Source of the DNA: Endobugula sp965214375
GTDB taxonomy: Bacteria; Pseudomonadota; Gammaproteobacteria; Pseudomonadales; Cellvibrionaceae
Length of the DNA stretch: 64,000 nt
Assembly: GCA_965214375.1 (NCBI GenBank)
Contig: OZ243947.1
Span: 558,001-622,000 of the forward strand
Direction of reading: 5' to 3'
A program made the position numbers and the translations under genes. Of this stretch, positions 15,758 through 24,990 are shown piece after piece. Below the pieces are notes generated by a model. The model was not told where the DNA came from and made no database searches. It saw nothing but the letters and a program-made list of their open reading frames with translations. Within the stretch, counting starts at the first letter, position 1. Every line of letters starts with the position of its first letter.

Positions 15758-17104
15758 TTATATCGCGTGTGTACACGTATCTTGCCGAGCGTCTATATGG
15801 CTACCTAAAAATAAAGCAGCAATCGCCTCAGGGTTTGAAGAAAAGAATAAATGTAAATAACTTGCCGTTAAAGACCCTTCACGATAAATTGGTTCACCCG
15901 GAGCTGGATGTCGCTGACGGATGCCATAAGCAATCGGTTCAGGTGTATGACTGCTGATTGAACGATGATGGGCGTGGCCACGTATCTCGCCTTCTGGCAA
16001 CGGCAAGGTTTGCATCCCCTGACAACCACGTTTCCCTCGCATTGCCCCATCACCTGATAGTATTCCAACCATTGGATAGCTATTGTTTTCTAAATCCGTC
16101 AAGCGTTGCAAACAATAAAGAAAACCACCACACTCTGATAACATCGGTTTACGTTGCTGATAAAACGCTTTTATAGCCGTTAACATGGCAGTATTTTTTG
16201 ATAACTTTTCAGCGTGCAATTCTGGATACCCTCCCGGTAACCAGAGCGCATCGGCTAGAGGTAAATCACTATCACGAAGAGGTGAAAAATACTCCACCTT
16301 GGCACCCATACTAGTGAGCAATTGAATGTTGGAGGCATAAATGAAACTGAAGGCCTCATCTTTTGCAACGGCAATGGTCTTACCTGATAACAAATGCACG
16401 GGATCAGGCAATATTGCTGGATAAAACGCTACTGGCTCTAAAGCACTAATCCAATCAGTCGCCCCCGTGGACGCCAAATAATCACTACTCTTATCAAAGC
16501 GGTGCTCAAGCACATCGGTGATTTCTTCTGCTTGCACCAACCCCAAGTGGCGCTCAGGCAAAGCAACATCACCTGAACGTTTAAGTGTAGAGACCAACGG
16601 TAAAGACTCGGGCAAAGCATCTTGTATTAACTGTTGGTGTCGATCCGAACCGCAGTTATTGGCAATTAAACCAGCGACCTGAATATCATCACGAAACGTT
16701 GCTAATCCCTGAGCAATAGCAGCCGCCGTTTGTGCCATGCCTTTAACGTCCATAACAATGACTAGAGGAATATTAAATCGTGCTGCCAAATCAGCACTAG
16801 AGGGCTCACCATCAAACAGCCCCATAGCACCTTCAATAATAATTAAGTCCGCAACCAATGCAGCCTTGTAAAGTTCATTTTGGCAATAATCCTCACCTGC
16901 CATCCACATATCAAGTTGTTCAACCGGAGAGCCAGAAGCTTGGCTTAGTACTTGCGGATCTAAATAGTCTGGCCCGGTTTTAAAAACTCTAACAACTTTT
17001 CCCTGTTTTTTTAATAAACGCGATAGACCGGCGGTAATTGTTGTCTTCCCCTGGCCTGACGCTGGAGCGGCTAAAAAAATAGCGGGACAATAGGCGCTAG
17101 TCAT
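15758..17104 (-). CDS. cobB: Cobyrinate / hydrogenobyrinate a,c-diamide synthase (CobB/CbiA)
   Basis: This glutamine-dependent amidotransferase uses ATP to amidate the a and c side chains. The N-terminal dethiobiotin-synthetase-like domain has the P-loop AAPASGQGKTTITAGL. The C-terminal class I GATase domain has the catalytic cysteine in LSECGGFLYCLQ and a late GHAHHRS segment with the partner His. The ATG at 17104 (MTSAYCPAIF) gives 448 residues and matches the usual N-terminus. An ATG three codons and a TTG five codons upstream are possible alternatives. It lies 45 bases behind cobO. Confidence 0.94.
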   Translation of the reverse strand: MTSAYCPAIFLAAPASGQGKTTITAGLSRLLKKQGKVVRVFKTGPDYLDPQVLSQASGSPVEQLDMWMAGEDYCQNELYKAALVADLIIIEGAMGLFDGEPSSADLAARFNIPLVIVMDVKGMAQTAAAIAQGLATFRDDIQVAGLIANNCGSDRHQQLIQDALPESLPLVSTLKRSGDVALPERHLGLVQAEEITDVLEHRFDKSSDYLASTGATDWISALEPVAFYPAILPDPVHLLSGKTIAVAKDEAFSFIYASNIQLLTSMGAKVEYFSPLRDSDLPLADALWLPGGYPELHAEKLSKNTAMLTAIKAFYQQRKPMLSECGGFLYCLQRLTDLENNSYPMVGILSGDGAMRGKRGCQGMQTLPLPEGEIRGHAHHRSISSHTPEPIAYGIRQRHPAPGEPIYREGSLTASYLHLFFSSNPEAIAALFLGSHIDARQDTCTHAI

Positions 17105-17149
17105 GGTGAGCATCCGCAAAAATGTGCAGTAAAAAAATTTTATCCGCCA

Positions 17150-17743
17150 TTAAAACTCAATACCCGCCTGCGCCTTAACCCCTAATCTAAAAGCATGGCC
17201 TTCATCTTGAACGACAGAAATAGTATCGGCAATATCTTGTAATGATGATGCCATTGTACGGCCCGTAATAATAACTGTTTGCATTTTGGGACGACTTTTC
17301 AAAGCCGTGATCACCGGTTCAACAGGCAAGTATTTATACTTGAACATGTAACTTAATTCATCAAAAACTAACATATCGTAGCTTTCATCAGCTAATAATT
17401 TTTCTGCTATTTTCCAAGCTGTTTGTGCAGCAGCCATGTCTTGACTTTTGTCTTGAGTTTCCCAAGTAAAACCGTACCCCATAACAAACCAATCAACACG
17501 AGGATGATCTTTGAAAAATTTAAACTCGCCCGTTTCTGTACGGCCTTTAATGAATTGAATAACACCACATTTTTTGCCATGCCCCAACGCTCGCGCCATA
17601 GTGCCAAAAGCCGAACTACTTTTACCCTTGCCATTCCCTTTGAGTAAAATCAATACACCGCGCTCTTCTGTCGCTTTGGCAATTCTTTTATCCATTACCG
17701 CTTTTTTTGCCGCCATACGTTTTTTATGTTTTTGATCAGTCAT
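17150..17743 (-). CDS. cobO: Cob(I)yrinic acid a,c-diamide adenosyltransferase (CobO/BtuR)
   Basis: CobO attaches the adenosyl group from ATP to the reduced cobalt. The protein (197 residues) has the unusual P-loop LLKGNGKGKSSSAFG near residue 35 and VFDELSYMFKYKYL near 130, both typical of the CobA/CobO/BtuR family, and ends with a Val-Gln-Ala-Gly-Ile-Glu-Phe tail. The ATG at 17743 (MTDQKHKKRM) is chosen over a TTG two codons upstream. It begins 10 bases after the stop of the ChlI/D gene. The N-terminus is Lys/Arg-rich, as usual. Confidence 0.95.
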   Translation of the reverse strand: MTDQKHKKRMAAKKAVMDKRIAKATEERGVLILLKGNGKGKSSSAFGTMARALGHGKKCGVIQFIKGRTETGEFKFFKDHPRVDWFVMGYGFTWETQDKSQDMAAAQTAWKIAEKLLADESYDMLVFDELSYMFKYKYLPVEPVITALKSRPKMQTVIITGRTMASSLQDIADTISVVQDEGHAFRLGVKAQAGIEF

Positions 17744-17753
17744 TAGCAACCCA

Positions 17754-19484
17754 TTACGTTAATAATGAAACATATTCTGCATTGAAAAAACGTGCAAACT
17801 GCTTAGCTTTACCGCGCTTGACCTGAGATTGCTCAACATCAATGACCACACTATCACCTTGCAAACAGTTTTTATTATTTACAGTGCTAACTCTGCCGTC
17901 GGTAATAATATAATTTTTAAATCGTAAGGATGAATGCTTTTGCAATTGCTGCTTTTGAAACTTTTCCGCTGTTAACAGAGCCAAATCTATGGGGGTTCCT
18001 CCTCCCGCTTTAATTGAGTTTAATAGCTGATCTATAGCCTTTGGTGCACGGCGCAGACTAACTAACATACTTACGGCTTGATTACCGAAGCCCAATAATG
18101 CAAATTGTTCACGTTTAAGATAAGCCGCTTCGGCAATGTGTGTTAACACCCCTTTTGCTGCTGCGATCGTATTATTCGCCACAGTAGAGCCAGAAGTATC
18201 TAACAACACCAAATGAATAACGGTTTCACCTTGCTTTTTTTTTTGAAAATATAATTTTTTAAGGGGCCATGAACCACGATTAGCCACAATAGAGGTAAAC
18301 CAATTCACTTTGTTATTTATCGTTGATGTTTGATATTGACCACTAGCCGCACCTTTTATTTTATTGTTAGCCGAGGAATGTGATGATCGCACTGTCTTTT
18401 CACGCATCAAGCGATTAAACGTTGGTAATTCCAAGCCATTAATACGCTGTGTTGATTGAGCGGTCTGATCTGCTGGCATAGCACCCCAATCACCTTGTTT
18501 TTCTTTATGCTGTTGGCGGCCTTCATCCGGGCGAGAGAATGGTGGTGTTTGTGGCGGGGTTTGACTGGGTGAGTCATTGCGTCGATGGGCAAGCACCAGC
18601 GCTTCTACAGCCAGCACGTCCTCCCGCGTCACTTCTTGATTTCCAAGATAAGCCGAATGAGAAATAGCCGCTTGTGTCCACACGATATCGGCACGCAGAC
18701 CATCAACATGAGCCTCCATACAACGTTCAGCAATCAGGTGTCGACAGTGATCAGGGCATTCTACTGTCGGCATTTTTTTTCTTGCCTGCTCGATCACATG
18801 GGTTAGTCGTTGCTGTTGATCACGATACGCTGTTATAAATTCATGTGGATTTTTATCAAACTGTTCACGCCGTTTAACAATATCAATACGTTCATCTGAA
18901 GTGTATTGATCCGATAAAGTAATAGACAAACCAAAACGATCCATAAGCTGAGGGCGCAACTCACCTTCATCCGGATTCATAGTACCCAATAAAATAAAGT
19001 CTGCAGAATGTTGATAACTAATTCCGTCACGTTCTATAACGTTGATTCCACTGGCTGCAACATCTAGCAATTGATCGACCAGATTGTCCGGCAGCAAATT
19101 CACCTCATCAACATATAAGATGCCCTGATGAGATTTAGCAAATAATCCGGGCTGAAAAGCAACATCTTTCTCTGTTAATACTTTTTGCAAATCAAGCGTG
19201 CCTATCAACATTTCTTCTGAAGCACCCAAGGGTAACGTAACGAATGGTGTCTCAGTATTGCTATCTTGTTGAGGTAAAATATCAGCTAGGCCTTTAGCCA
19301 ACGTAGATTTTGCAGATCCCCTAGGACCACACACCAACACACCACTCACCAGCGGGTTAATGGCCGCTAAAAGTAACGCTAATTTAAAGTGTTCTTGACC
19401 GGATATTGCAGAAAAAGGAAATAAATGACGTGGCTCAACAGATTGAGTGTTTGCAATACTCTCGTCGTTATGAAAACTTTTCAA
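17754..19484 (-). CDS. Fused ChlI/ChlD-type chelatase subunit (AAA+ ATPase plus VWA domain)
   Basis: The 576-residue protein combines a ChlI-like AAA+ domain (Walker A GPRGSAKST at 53-61, Walker B ILYVDEVNLL at 122-131, a GTMNPDEGELRPQLMDRFGL sensor region at 167-186) with a Pro/Gln-rich linker near 305-350 and a C-terminal von Willebrand A domain whose MIDAS motif is DTSGS at 429-433. Such proteins replace CobS and CobT as the motor for CobN, so this is the likely partner of the CobN at 2522-6370. Translation appears to start at a TTG (19482-19484), with AAGGTG about 6 bases upstream. It is the first gene of the 11-gene operon that ends with cobM. The 130 bases before it carry no B12 riboswitch. 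Confidence 0.9.
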   Translation of the reverse strand: MKSFHNDESIANTQSVEPRHLFPFSAISGQEHFKLALLLAAINPLVSGVLVCGPRGSAKSTLAKGLADILPQQDSNTETPFVTLPLGASEEMLIGTLDLQKVLTEKDVAFQPGLFAKSHQGILYVDEVNLLPDNLVDQLLDVAASGINVIERDGISYQHSADFILLGTMNPDEGELRPQLMDRFGLSITLSDQYTSDERIDIVKRREQFDKNPHEFITAYRDQQQRLTHVIEQARKKMPTVECPDHCRHLIAERCMEAHVDGLRADIVWTQAAISHSAYLGNQEVTREDVLAVEALVLAHRRNDSPSQTPPQTPPFSRPDEGRQQHKEKQGDWGAMPADQTAQSTQRINGLELPTFNRLMREKTVRSSHSSANNKIKGAASGQYQTSTINNKVNWFTSIVANRGSWPLKKLYFQKKKQGETVIHLVLLDTSGSTVANNTIAAAKGVLTHIAEAAYLKREQFALLGFGNQAVSMLVSLRRAPKAIDQLLNSIKAGGGTPIDLALLTAEKFQKQQLQKHSSLRFKNYIITDGRVSTVNNKNCLQGDSVVIDVEQSQVKRGKAKQFARFFNAEYVSLLT

Positions 19485-19614
19485 TCAATCACCTTATTAA
19501 CACTCACGAAGTTACTGGCGATTTTAACAGTAAACACCCGGTAAATGAATACTGGGATATATTAGCAAGTAGTCGCAAATACCGTATAGTTAAAAAAAGA
19601 TATTCTTATGGGTA

Positions 19615-21009
19615 TTAAGCGCCGTTGCCATCTGGCAGCCATTGAAGTTTACTTTGCAGCTCAACCACACCACCAATAATCAATAGGGTCGGGGCATGAA
19701 CCTCCTGATTCCTGATTATTTCTGGCAAGGTAGACAGTGTACCGCTGATCACTCTCTGCTCGGGTAAGGTACCTTTTTCTATCAGGGCGGCTGGGGTATC
19801 GGGATTACGACCACGCGCTAAAAGCTCCGAACAAATGGGATTTAGATTAATTAAGCCCATATAAAAAACGAGTGTTTGATGATCATCTAATAGCGATTCC
19901 CAAGGAAGATCGACACGACCCTCCTTCGTGTGACCCGTGACAAACCTTACCGACTGAGCATAATCACGATGCGTTAAAGGGATGCCGGAATAAGCTGCGC
20001 AGCCTGATGCAGCGGTAATACCCGGTACCACTTGAAAGGGAATATGGTTTTCAGCCAGCAAGTCAATCTCTTCCCCACCACGCCCAAAAATAAATGGATC
20101 ACCGCCTTTTAGGCGCAATACACGCTTACCTTCTTTTGCCAAATCAACTAACAACTGATTAATTTCTGGTTGTGGCACGGCATGATCATTGCGGCGTTTA
20201 CCAACATAGATGCGGTCAGCATCACGACGCACCAAATTCATGACGGCATCACTCACGAGACGATCATAAAGCACAATATCCGCTTGCTGCATGAGGCGTA
20301 ACGCTTTAAACGTTAATAAATCAGGGTCTCCCGGGCCGCCGCCCACAAGATACACTTCACCCTGCAACTCACGATCAGGATCATCTTCAAGTAATGCTTC
20401 TATGGATTTTTCTGCTTCTTCAATTTTTCCAGTAAATGCTTTTTCTGCTACTGGGCCATCAAAGACTTTTTCCCAAAAACGTAAACGCTTCTCTTCAGAC
20501 GAAATCAAGGCCTTAACACGATCACGAAAACCACCCGCCAGCTGTGCAAGCGCACCATAGGCCGAAGGAAACATCACCTCCAACTTGGCACGAATTTGAC
20601 GTGCCAATACTGGCGCATCGCCACCACTAGTGATAGCAATCATCAATGGTGAACGATCAACAATGGCAGGTGTAATAATGCTACACAAATCGGGGGAATC
20701 AACAACATTGACCGGTATTTTTTTATCTTGAGCCTGATGGGATACTTGTTGGTTAACCGAAGAATCATCTGTGGCACATATTATCAAACACCCTTTATCA
20801 AGATCTGTTGTTTGATAGTTACGAAAAAAGCATTTACCGCCACTATCTTTTACCATTTGTTGCATTTCATCGGTAATATAAGGGGCAACCACTAGTAAAC
20901 GCGCACCGGCTTCTATTAATAACCGAGCCTTACGTGTAGCAATTTCACCACCACCGATAAAGAGGCAATCACGACCATTGAGGTCGAAAAAAAATGGCAT
21001 GTATTTCAT
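19615..21009 (-). CDS. cysG: CysG, siroheme synthase (uroporphyrinogen-III methyltransferase / precorrin-2 dehydrogenase / ferrochelatase)
   Basis: CysG makes precorrin-2, the branch point to siroheme and cobalamin. The N-terminal CysG-B domain (residues 1-about 210) has the NAD loop FIGGGEIATRKARLL and the VVDSPDLCSIITPAIVDRSPLMIAITSGG block with a conserved Asp. The C-terminal CysG-A methylase begins near 215 with VYLVGGGPGDPDLLTFKALR and has LRLKGGDPFIFGRGGEE, VPGITAASGCAAYSGIPLTHRD and TLVFYMGL motifs. At 464 residues it is full length. It lies 42 bases downstream of serS, and the cobalamin operon starts 130 bases downstream, so precorrin-2 supply and use are neighbours on the chromosome. 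Confidence 0.95.
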   Translation of the reverse strand: MKYMPFFFDLNGRDCLFIGGGEIATRKARLLIEAGARLLVVAPYITDEMQQMVKDSGGKCFFRNYQTTDLDKGCLIICATDDSSVNQQVSHQAQDKKIPVNVVDSPDLCSIITPAIVDRSPLMIAITSGGDAPVLARQIRAKLEVMFPSAYGALAQLAGGFRDRVKALISSEEKRLRFWEKVFDGPVAEKAFTGKIEEAEKSIEALLEDDPDRELQGEVYLVGGGPGDPDLLTFKALRLMQQADIVLYDRLVSDAVMNLVRRDADRIYVGKRRNDHAVPQPEINQLLVDLAKEGKRVLRLKGGDPFIFGRGGEEIDLLAENHIPFQVVPGITAASGCAAYSGIPLTHRDYAQSVRFVTGHTKEGRVDLPWESLLDDHQTLVFYMGLINLNPICSELLARGRNPDTPAALIEKGTLPEQRVISGTLSTLPEIIRNQEVHAPTLLIIGGVVELQSKLQWLPDGNGA

Positions 21010-21051
21010 AAATAACTTTTATAAAATTAAAGGCTCTTTAACAGATAAGCA

Positions 21052-22329
21052 TTACATCGAAACTTCATTAACCCCCATATAGGGTTTCAATGCTTCAGGT
21101 ATAGCAATACTGCCATCTTCCTGTTGATAGTTTTCCATAATCGCTAATAAAGTACGGCCAACCGCAAGACCAGAACCATTAAGAGTATGCAATAGTTCAG
21201 GCTTACCGGTTTCTGGGTTACGATAACGTGCCTTCATACGACGCGCCTGAAAATCATTAAAATTACTGCATGAAGAAATTTCACGATACTTTTGTTGCGA
21301 AGGCAACCACACTTCAATATCGTAAGTTTTCGCCGATGAAAAACCAATATCACCACCACACAGAATAACGGTGCGATATGGCAAGTCTAACGTTTGCAAA
21401 ATAGCTTCGGCGCACGCGGTTAACTCTTCAAGTGCTTTCATCGAATCTCGTGGCCTCACAAAATTCACCAGCTCAACCTTCTCAAATTGATGTTGACGAA
21501 TCATGCCACGAGTATCGCGACCATGACTACCTGCTTCACTACGAAAACAGGGGGTATGACATACGAGTTTAATGGGCAGCTTCACATCATCTTGCAACAG
21601 CTCATTACGCATAATATTAGTTACAGGGACTTCTGCAGTAGGAATCAAATATAATTCGCGTTCATCACTGGTTTTAAATAAATCTTCCTCGAATTTTGGC
21701 AATTGGCCTGTACCAAATAGAGAATCCTTGTTCACCATATACGGTACATAAATTTCCTGATAACCGTGTTCGTTAATATGTGTATCCAACATAAATTGAA
21801 TTAGTGCACGGTTCAAACGTGCAATACCACCGCGCATAACAGCGAAGCGAGACCCTGTCAATTTACTAGCAACATCAAAATCCAGACCATTAACACCTGC
21901 CCCCAAATCCACATGATCTTTGACGGCAAAACTGAATTCACGTGGAGAACCCCAGCGACGCACCTCGACATTATCATCCTCATCTTTTCCTTCAGGCACG
22001 GCATCGTCTGGAAGATTTGGAATTGCAGCTATCAATACTTCCAACTTGTGTTGAACAACACTTAGTGCTTCTTCTGCTTGAGCAAGCTGTCCTTTTAAAC
22101 CGTCAACAGCCGCTAATAACGGAGCAATATCTTCTCCTGCCGCTTTGGCTTTACCAATATTTTTAGCGCTGGCATTTTTTTCCTGCTGCAGAGATTCTGC
22201 TTTGATTTGAATGGCTTTACGCTCTTCTTCGAGTTCTTTTAATGCGGTAACGTCAAGTTCATAACCACGTTTTGCCAATGTCTTGGCAACAGCTTCCGGT
22301 TCATTACGAAGCACTTTTGGATCTAACAT
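21052..22329 (-). CDS. serS: SerS, seryl-tRNA synthetase
   Basis: Class II aminoacyl-tRNA synthetase charging tRNA-Ser. The 425-residue protein begins MLDPKVLRNEP and has the N-terminal antiparallel coiled-coil arm (about residues 25-100). The class II motif 2 region is CHTPCFRSEAGSHGRDTRGMIRQHQFEKVE, preceded by LIPTAEVPVTN. Motif 3 is NGSGLAVGRTLLAIMEN near the C-terminus. Full length. It follows crcB with a 21-base gap on the same strand. Confidence 0.97.
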   Translation of the reverse strand: MLDPKVLRNEPEAVAKTLAKRGYELDVTALKELEEERKAIQIKAESLQQEKNASAKNIGKAKAAGEDIAPLLAAVDGLKGQLAQAEEALSVVQHKLEVLIAAIPNLPDDAVPEGKDEDDNVEVRRWGSPREFSFAVKDHVDLGAGVNGLDFDVASKLTGSRFAVMRGGIARLNRALIQFMLDTHINEHGYQEIYVPYMVNKDSLFGTGQLPKFEEDLFKTSDERELYLIPTAEVPVTNIMRNELLQDDVKLPIKLVCHTPCFRSEAGSHGRDTRGMIRQHQFEKVELVNFVRPRDSMKALEELTACAEAILQTLDLPYRTVILCGGDIGFSSAKTYDIEVWLPSQQKYREISSCSNFNDFQARRMKARYRNPETGKPELLHTLNGSGLAVGRTLLAIMENYQQEDGSIAIPEALKPYMGVNEVSM

Positions 22330-22350
22330 AAAAATTCCAATGATTTTTGT

Positions 22351-22728
22351 TTAATGTAAAATTTTGGTACACAGCCAAATACTGGCAGCAACTGCAAGCA
22401 AACACCCAAACAATGATAAAAAAGCATAGGTAATGGCATAACTGCTTTGTCCTTGCTGCCATAATAAAAACGACTCTAGTGCAAATGTTGAGTAGGTGGT
22501 AAAAGCTCCCAAAAATCCGGTCATCAAAAATGGCCGCCATTCTAGCGCAAACCATTGTTTTTCGGTAATAACAACATAGCATAAGCCTATTAAAAAAGAG
22601 CCTATGACATTAGTCATCAAGGTAGCCCAAGGGACATCTCTACTTCCCACCGGCAGCAAATAGGTCGCTACCGCAAAACGACTCATTGCACCTAAAGCGC
22701 CCCCCAATGCCACTGCTAACCAAATCAT
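22351..22728 (-). CDS. crcB: CrcB (Fluc), fluoride channel
   Basis: CrcB/Fluc proteins form dual-topology dimeric fluoride exporters in the inner membrane. The 125-residue protein has four hydrophobic segments and the family signatures GGALGAMSRF (residues 9-18), TNVIGSFLIG (39-48) and GFLGAFTTYSTFALE (71-85, with the Thr/Phe residues that line the pore). It lies between the rarA end and serS. I see no fluoride riboswitch in the 89 bases upstream, so expression may come from the rarA transcript. Confidence 0.95.
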   Translation of the reverse strand: MIWLAVALGGALGAMSRFAVATYLLPVGSRDVPWATLMTNVIGSFLIGLCYVVITEKQWFALEWRPFLMTGFLGAFTTYSTFALESFLLWQQGQSSYAITYAFLSLFGCLLAVAASIWLCTKILH

Positions 22729-22817
22729 ATTAATTTATCTTTTGCTATCAATAGATTTATCCCTCTAATTCATGTCGTCCAAGACACGCATTAGAACAAA
22801 CACCATAATCTTAATAT

Positions 22818-24165
22818 TTATGGTTTATAGCGCTTATTTGCACTCGCTTTATCCAGTTCCCGAAAGTAGTCCAACTTTTCTTTAATCTTCTGTTCCAAAC
22901 CACGCTCTACAGGATAATAATACTGCTTATCCGCAATACTTTCGGGAAAATAGCTTTCACCTGCCGCATATGCGCCCTCTTCATTGTGGGCATAACGATA
23001 TTCAGCACCGTAGTCTAATTCCTTCATTAATTGTGTTGGGGCATTACGCAAATGTACTGGCACTTCGTAATCCGGTAATGCAGCAACGTCCGCGCGCGTA
23101 GCTTTAAACGCATTATACACCGCATTACTTTTCGGTGCGGCAGCCAAATACAATATGGCTTGAGCAATCGCCAGCTCCCCCCTCCGGAGAACCCAGACGT
23201 TCCTGCACATCCCATGCATTAAGACTGATCTGCAAGGCACGCGGATCGGCATTACCAATATCTTCTGTTGCCATACGCACTACACGGCGAGCCACATAAA
23301 GAGGATCACAACCACCATCGAGCATTCTCATGCACCAGTAAAGTGCAGCATCTGGAGAAGAGCCTCTTACCGCTTTATGTAACGCCGATATTTGCTCATA
23401 AAAAATATCACCGCCTTTATCAAAACGGCGTACATCGCCCAATAAAATGTCCTGAACAGCACTTTCACTAATGGTATTATCGATGGAAAAATCACTGGCA
23501 ACTTCTAGTAAATTTAACGCACGTCTCGCATCGCCATTAGCGGCCTTGGCTAGTGTTTCTATCACTGATGGATCACACGTATATTTATCAGCCAAACCAT
23601 GGGTTTTATCCTGTAACGCACGTTGCAATAATACTACGATGTCATCATGCTCAATACTACGTAAAACATAAACACGACAGCGTGACAGTAAGGCATTATT
23701 GAGTTCAAACGAAGGTTTTTCGGTCGTCGCGCCAATAAAGGTAACCGTACCATTTTCTACATGAGGTAAAAAAGCATCTTGTTGGGACTTATTAAAACGG
23801 TGAACCTCATCAACAAATAAACTGGTACGCCGTCCTGTAGTATCGAGCAGCATCTTTGCCTGCTCAATGGTTTGACGAATATCTTTAACACCGGCAAGTA
23901 CAGCAGAAATTGAGTTAAATTCTGCATCCACTAAATAAGCCAACATTGTTGCCAGAGACGTTTTCCCTACCCCTGGCGGCCCCCATAAAATCATGGAGTG
24001 CAACTGCCCCTTATTTACGGCTTCACGCAAGGGTTTTCCTTCAGCCAATAAATGCTGTTGACCTATATACTCATCTAAGGACGTAGGACGCAAACGCGCC
24101 GCCAGCGGCATGTAGGCGGTATGATTTTTTTTATGCTTTTTTTGAAAAAGGTCTTCAGTCACCAT
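22818..24165 (-). pseudogene. rarA: rarA (mgsA), replication-associated recombination AAA+ ATPase, with a +1 frameshift
   Basis: RarA is a clamp-loader-like AAA+ protein that acts at stalled forks. The N-terminal part (24165 to about 23177) has Walker A LWGPPGVGKTSLA, the DEVHRFNKSQQD Walker B and the normal family continuation to QERLGSPEG. There the frame shifts, in a run of six G (minus strand; plus-strand C run at 23177-23182). With five G the reading would be SPEGELAIAQAILYLAAAPKSNAVYNAFKA, the usual C-terminal domain, which is intact in the other frame down to 22818. The first frame instead runs into about 20 unrelated residues. Either it is a true indel or a homopolymer sequencing error. 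The gene begins four bases after the lolA stop. Confidence 0.9.
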
Positions 24166-24169
24166 ACGC

Positions 24170-24772
24170 TCAATTACCGATAATCACATCGGTATTTTCA
24201 GGCGGAAAAAATTGGAACTGCTTCAGATCAATGCTGGTATTGACGCGTGTTTGACGAAAATAAAACGTTGTCACTTGTGCTAATGAATCATGCAGTGTCA
24301 TGCTCATCAACTTATCATCAACAAAGTCCACCCACAAATATTCAAATAAGTCCTGAGTTTTTTTAGGGGTTAATTGATAACGAGCATCACTCACTTTTGC
24401 AATCCTGTAATACTCTGCGATTGTATCCGCATCACCGCTAAATAATACTGATGGCGTCTGTGATACACGCTGATCGTAATCTCGAATGGTCACTTGTTCC
24501 AGATCAGGATCATACAGCCATATTTTTTTTAAATCAGAAACTAATAATTGTTCGAAAGGTGCAATGGTTTCCCAACGAAAATACCCTGGGCGCAACAAAA
24601 AAAACTGGCCATTAGACTCCTGTATTGTAGCACCTTTGGCATCTGTTATGGTTTGCTCAAAATCACCAGATAAACTTTTTATCTCTCCCATACGAAGGGC
24701 AAAATCTTGTGCATCATCTGCCCAAACAGCAATAGAAAACACAAATACAAAAATAACACTTAAAATTTTCAT
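24170..24772 (-). CDS. lolA: LolA, periplasmic lipoprotein carrier
   Basis: LolA takes lipoproteins from LolCDE and delivers them to LolB at the outer membrane. The 200-residue precursor has a signal peptide (MKILSVIFVFVFSIAVWA, cleavage probably before DDAQ) followed by a beta-rich body with LSGDFEQTITDAKG, a PGYFRWETI segment, and the LWVDF segment that leads into the C-terminal half-barrel. It sits between ftsK and rarA as in many gammaproteobacteria. About 218 non-coding bases separate it from ftsK. Confidence 0.93.
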   Translation of the reverse strand: MKILSVIFVFVFSIAVWADDAQDFALRMGEIKSLSGDFEQTITDAKGATIQESNGQFFLLRPGYFRWETIAPFEQLLVSDLKKIWLYDPDLEQVTIRDYDQRVSQTPSVLFSGDADTIAEYYRIAKVSDARYQLTPKKTQDLFEYLWVDFVDDKLMSMTLHDSLAQVTTFYFRQTRVNTSIDLKQFQFFPPENTDVIIGN

Positions 24773-24871
24773 TAAAATCTCTCAGTTAATTTTCTGTTAC
24801 AGAAAATACTATCCAGTTTTACAGATAGATATTTTGCTTTCAGGCAAAGCTTACCGCATCCTGCTCTCGCC

Positions 24872-24955
24872 CCTTACTTGCATCCTTGCAAGCAAGGCAA
24901 AAATGCACACAACGAAGGAATTTACATATAGTAAATGACTGAGTGAGTACATTTT
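24872..24955. repeat. Cluster of inverted repeats between ftsK and lolA
   Basis: This 218-base intergenic space contains three nested palindromes. CCTTACTTGC (24872-24881) pairs with GCAAGCAAGG (24888-24897) with one mismatch. AAAATGCAC (24900-24908) pairs with GTACATTTT (24947-24955) with one mismatch. Inside the latter, ATTTAC (24920-24925) pairs with GTAAAT (24931-24936). It resembles a dispersed chromosomal repeat or a processed or terminator-like structure after ftsK. No T-run follows the stems on the minus strand, so simple termination is not clear. I see no second copy in the window. Confidence 0.4.
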
Positions 24956-24990
24956 TAACGCTGTATGAAAGTAAAAGATCATCTATAAAA

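Noticed and set aside
19485..19614. Possible second cobalamin riboswitch in front of the long cob operon
   Set aside because: The 130 bases lack the GGTGAAA/CCGCAACTGT core and the B12 box and are too short for the aptamer.
22729..22817. Possible fluoride riboswitch before crcB
   Set aside because: No fluoride aptamer pattern was recognised, and the interval is only 89 bases.
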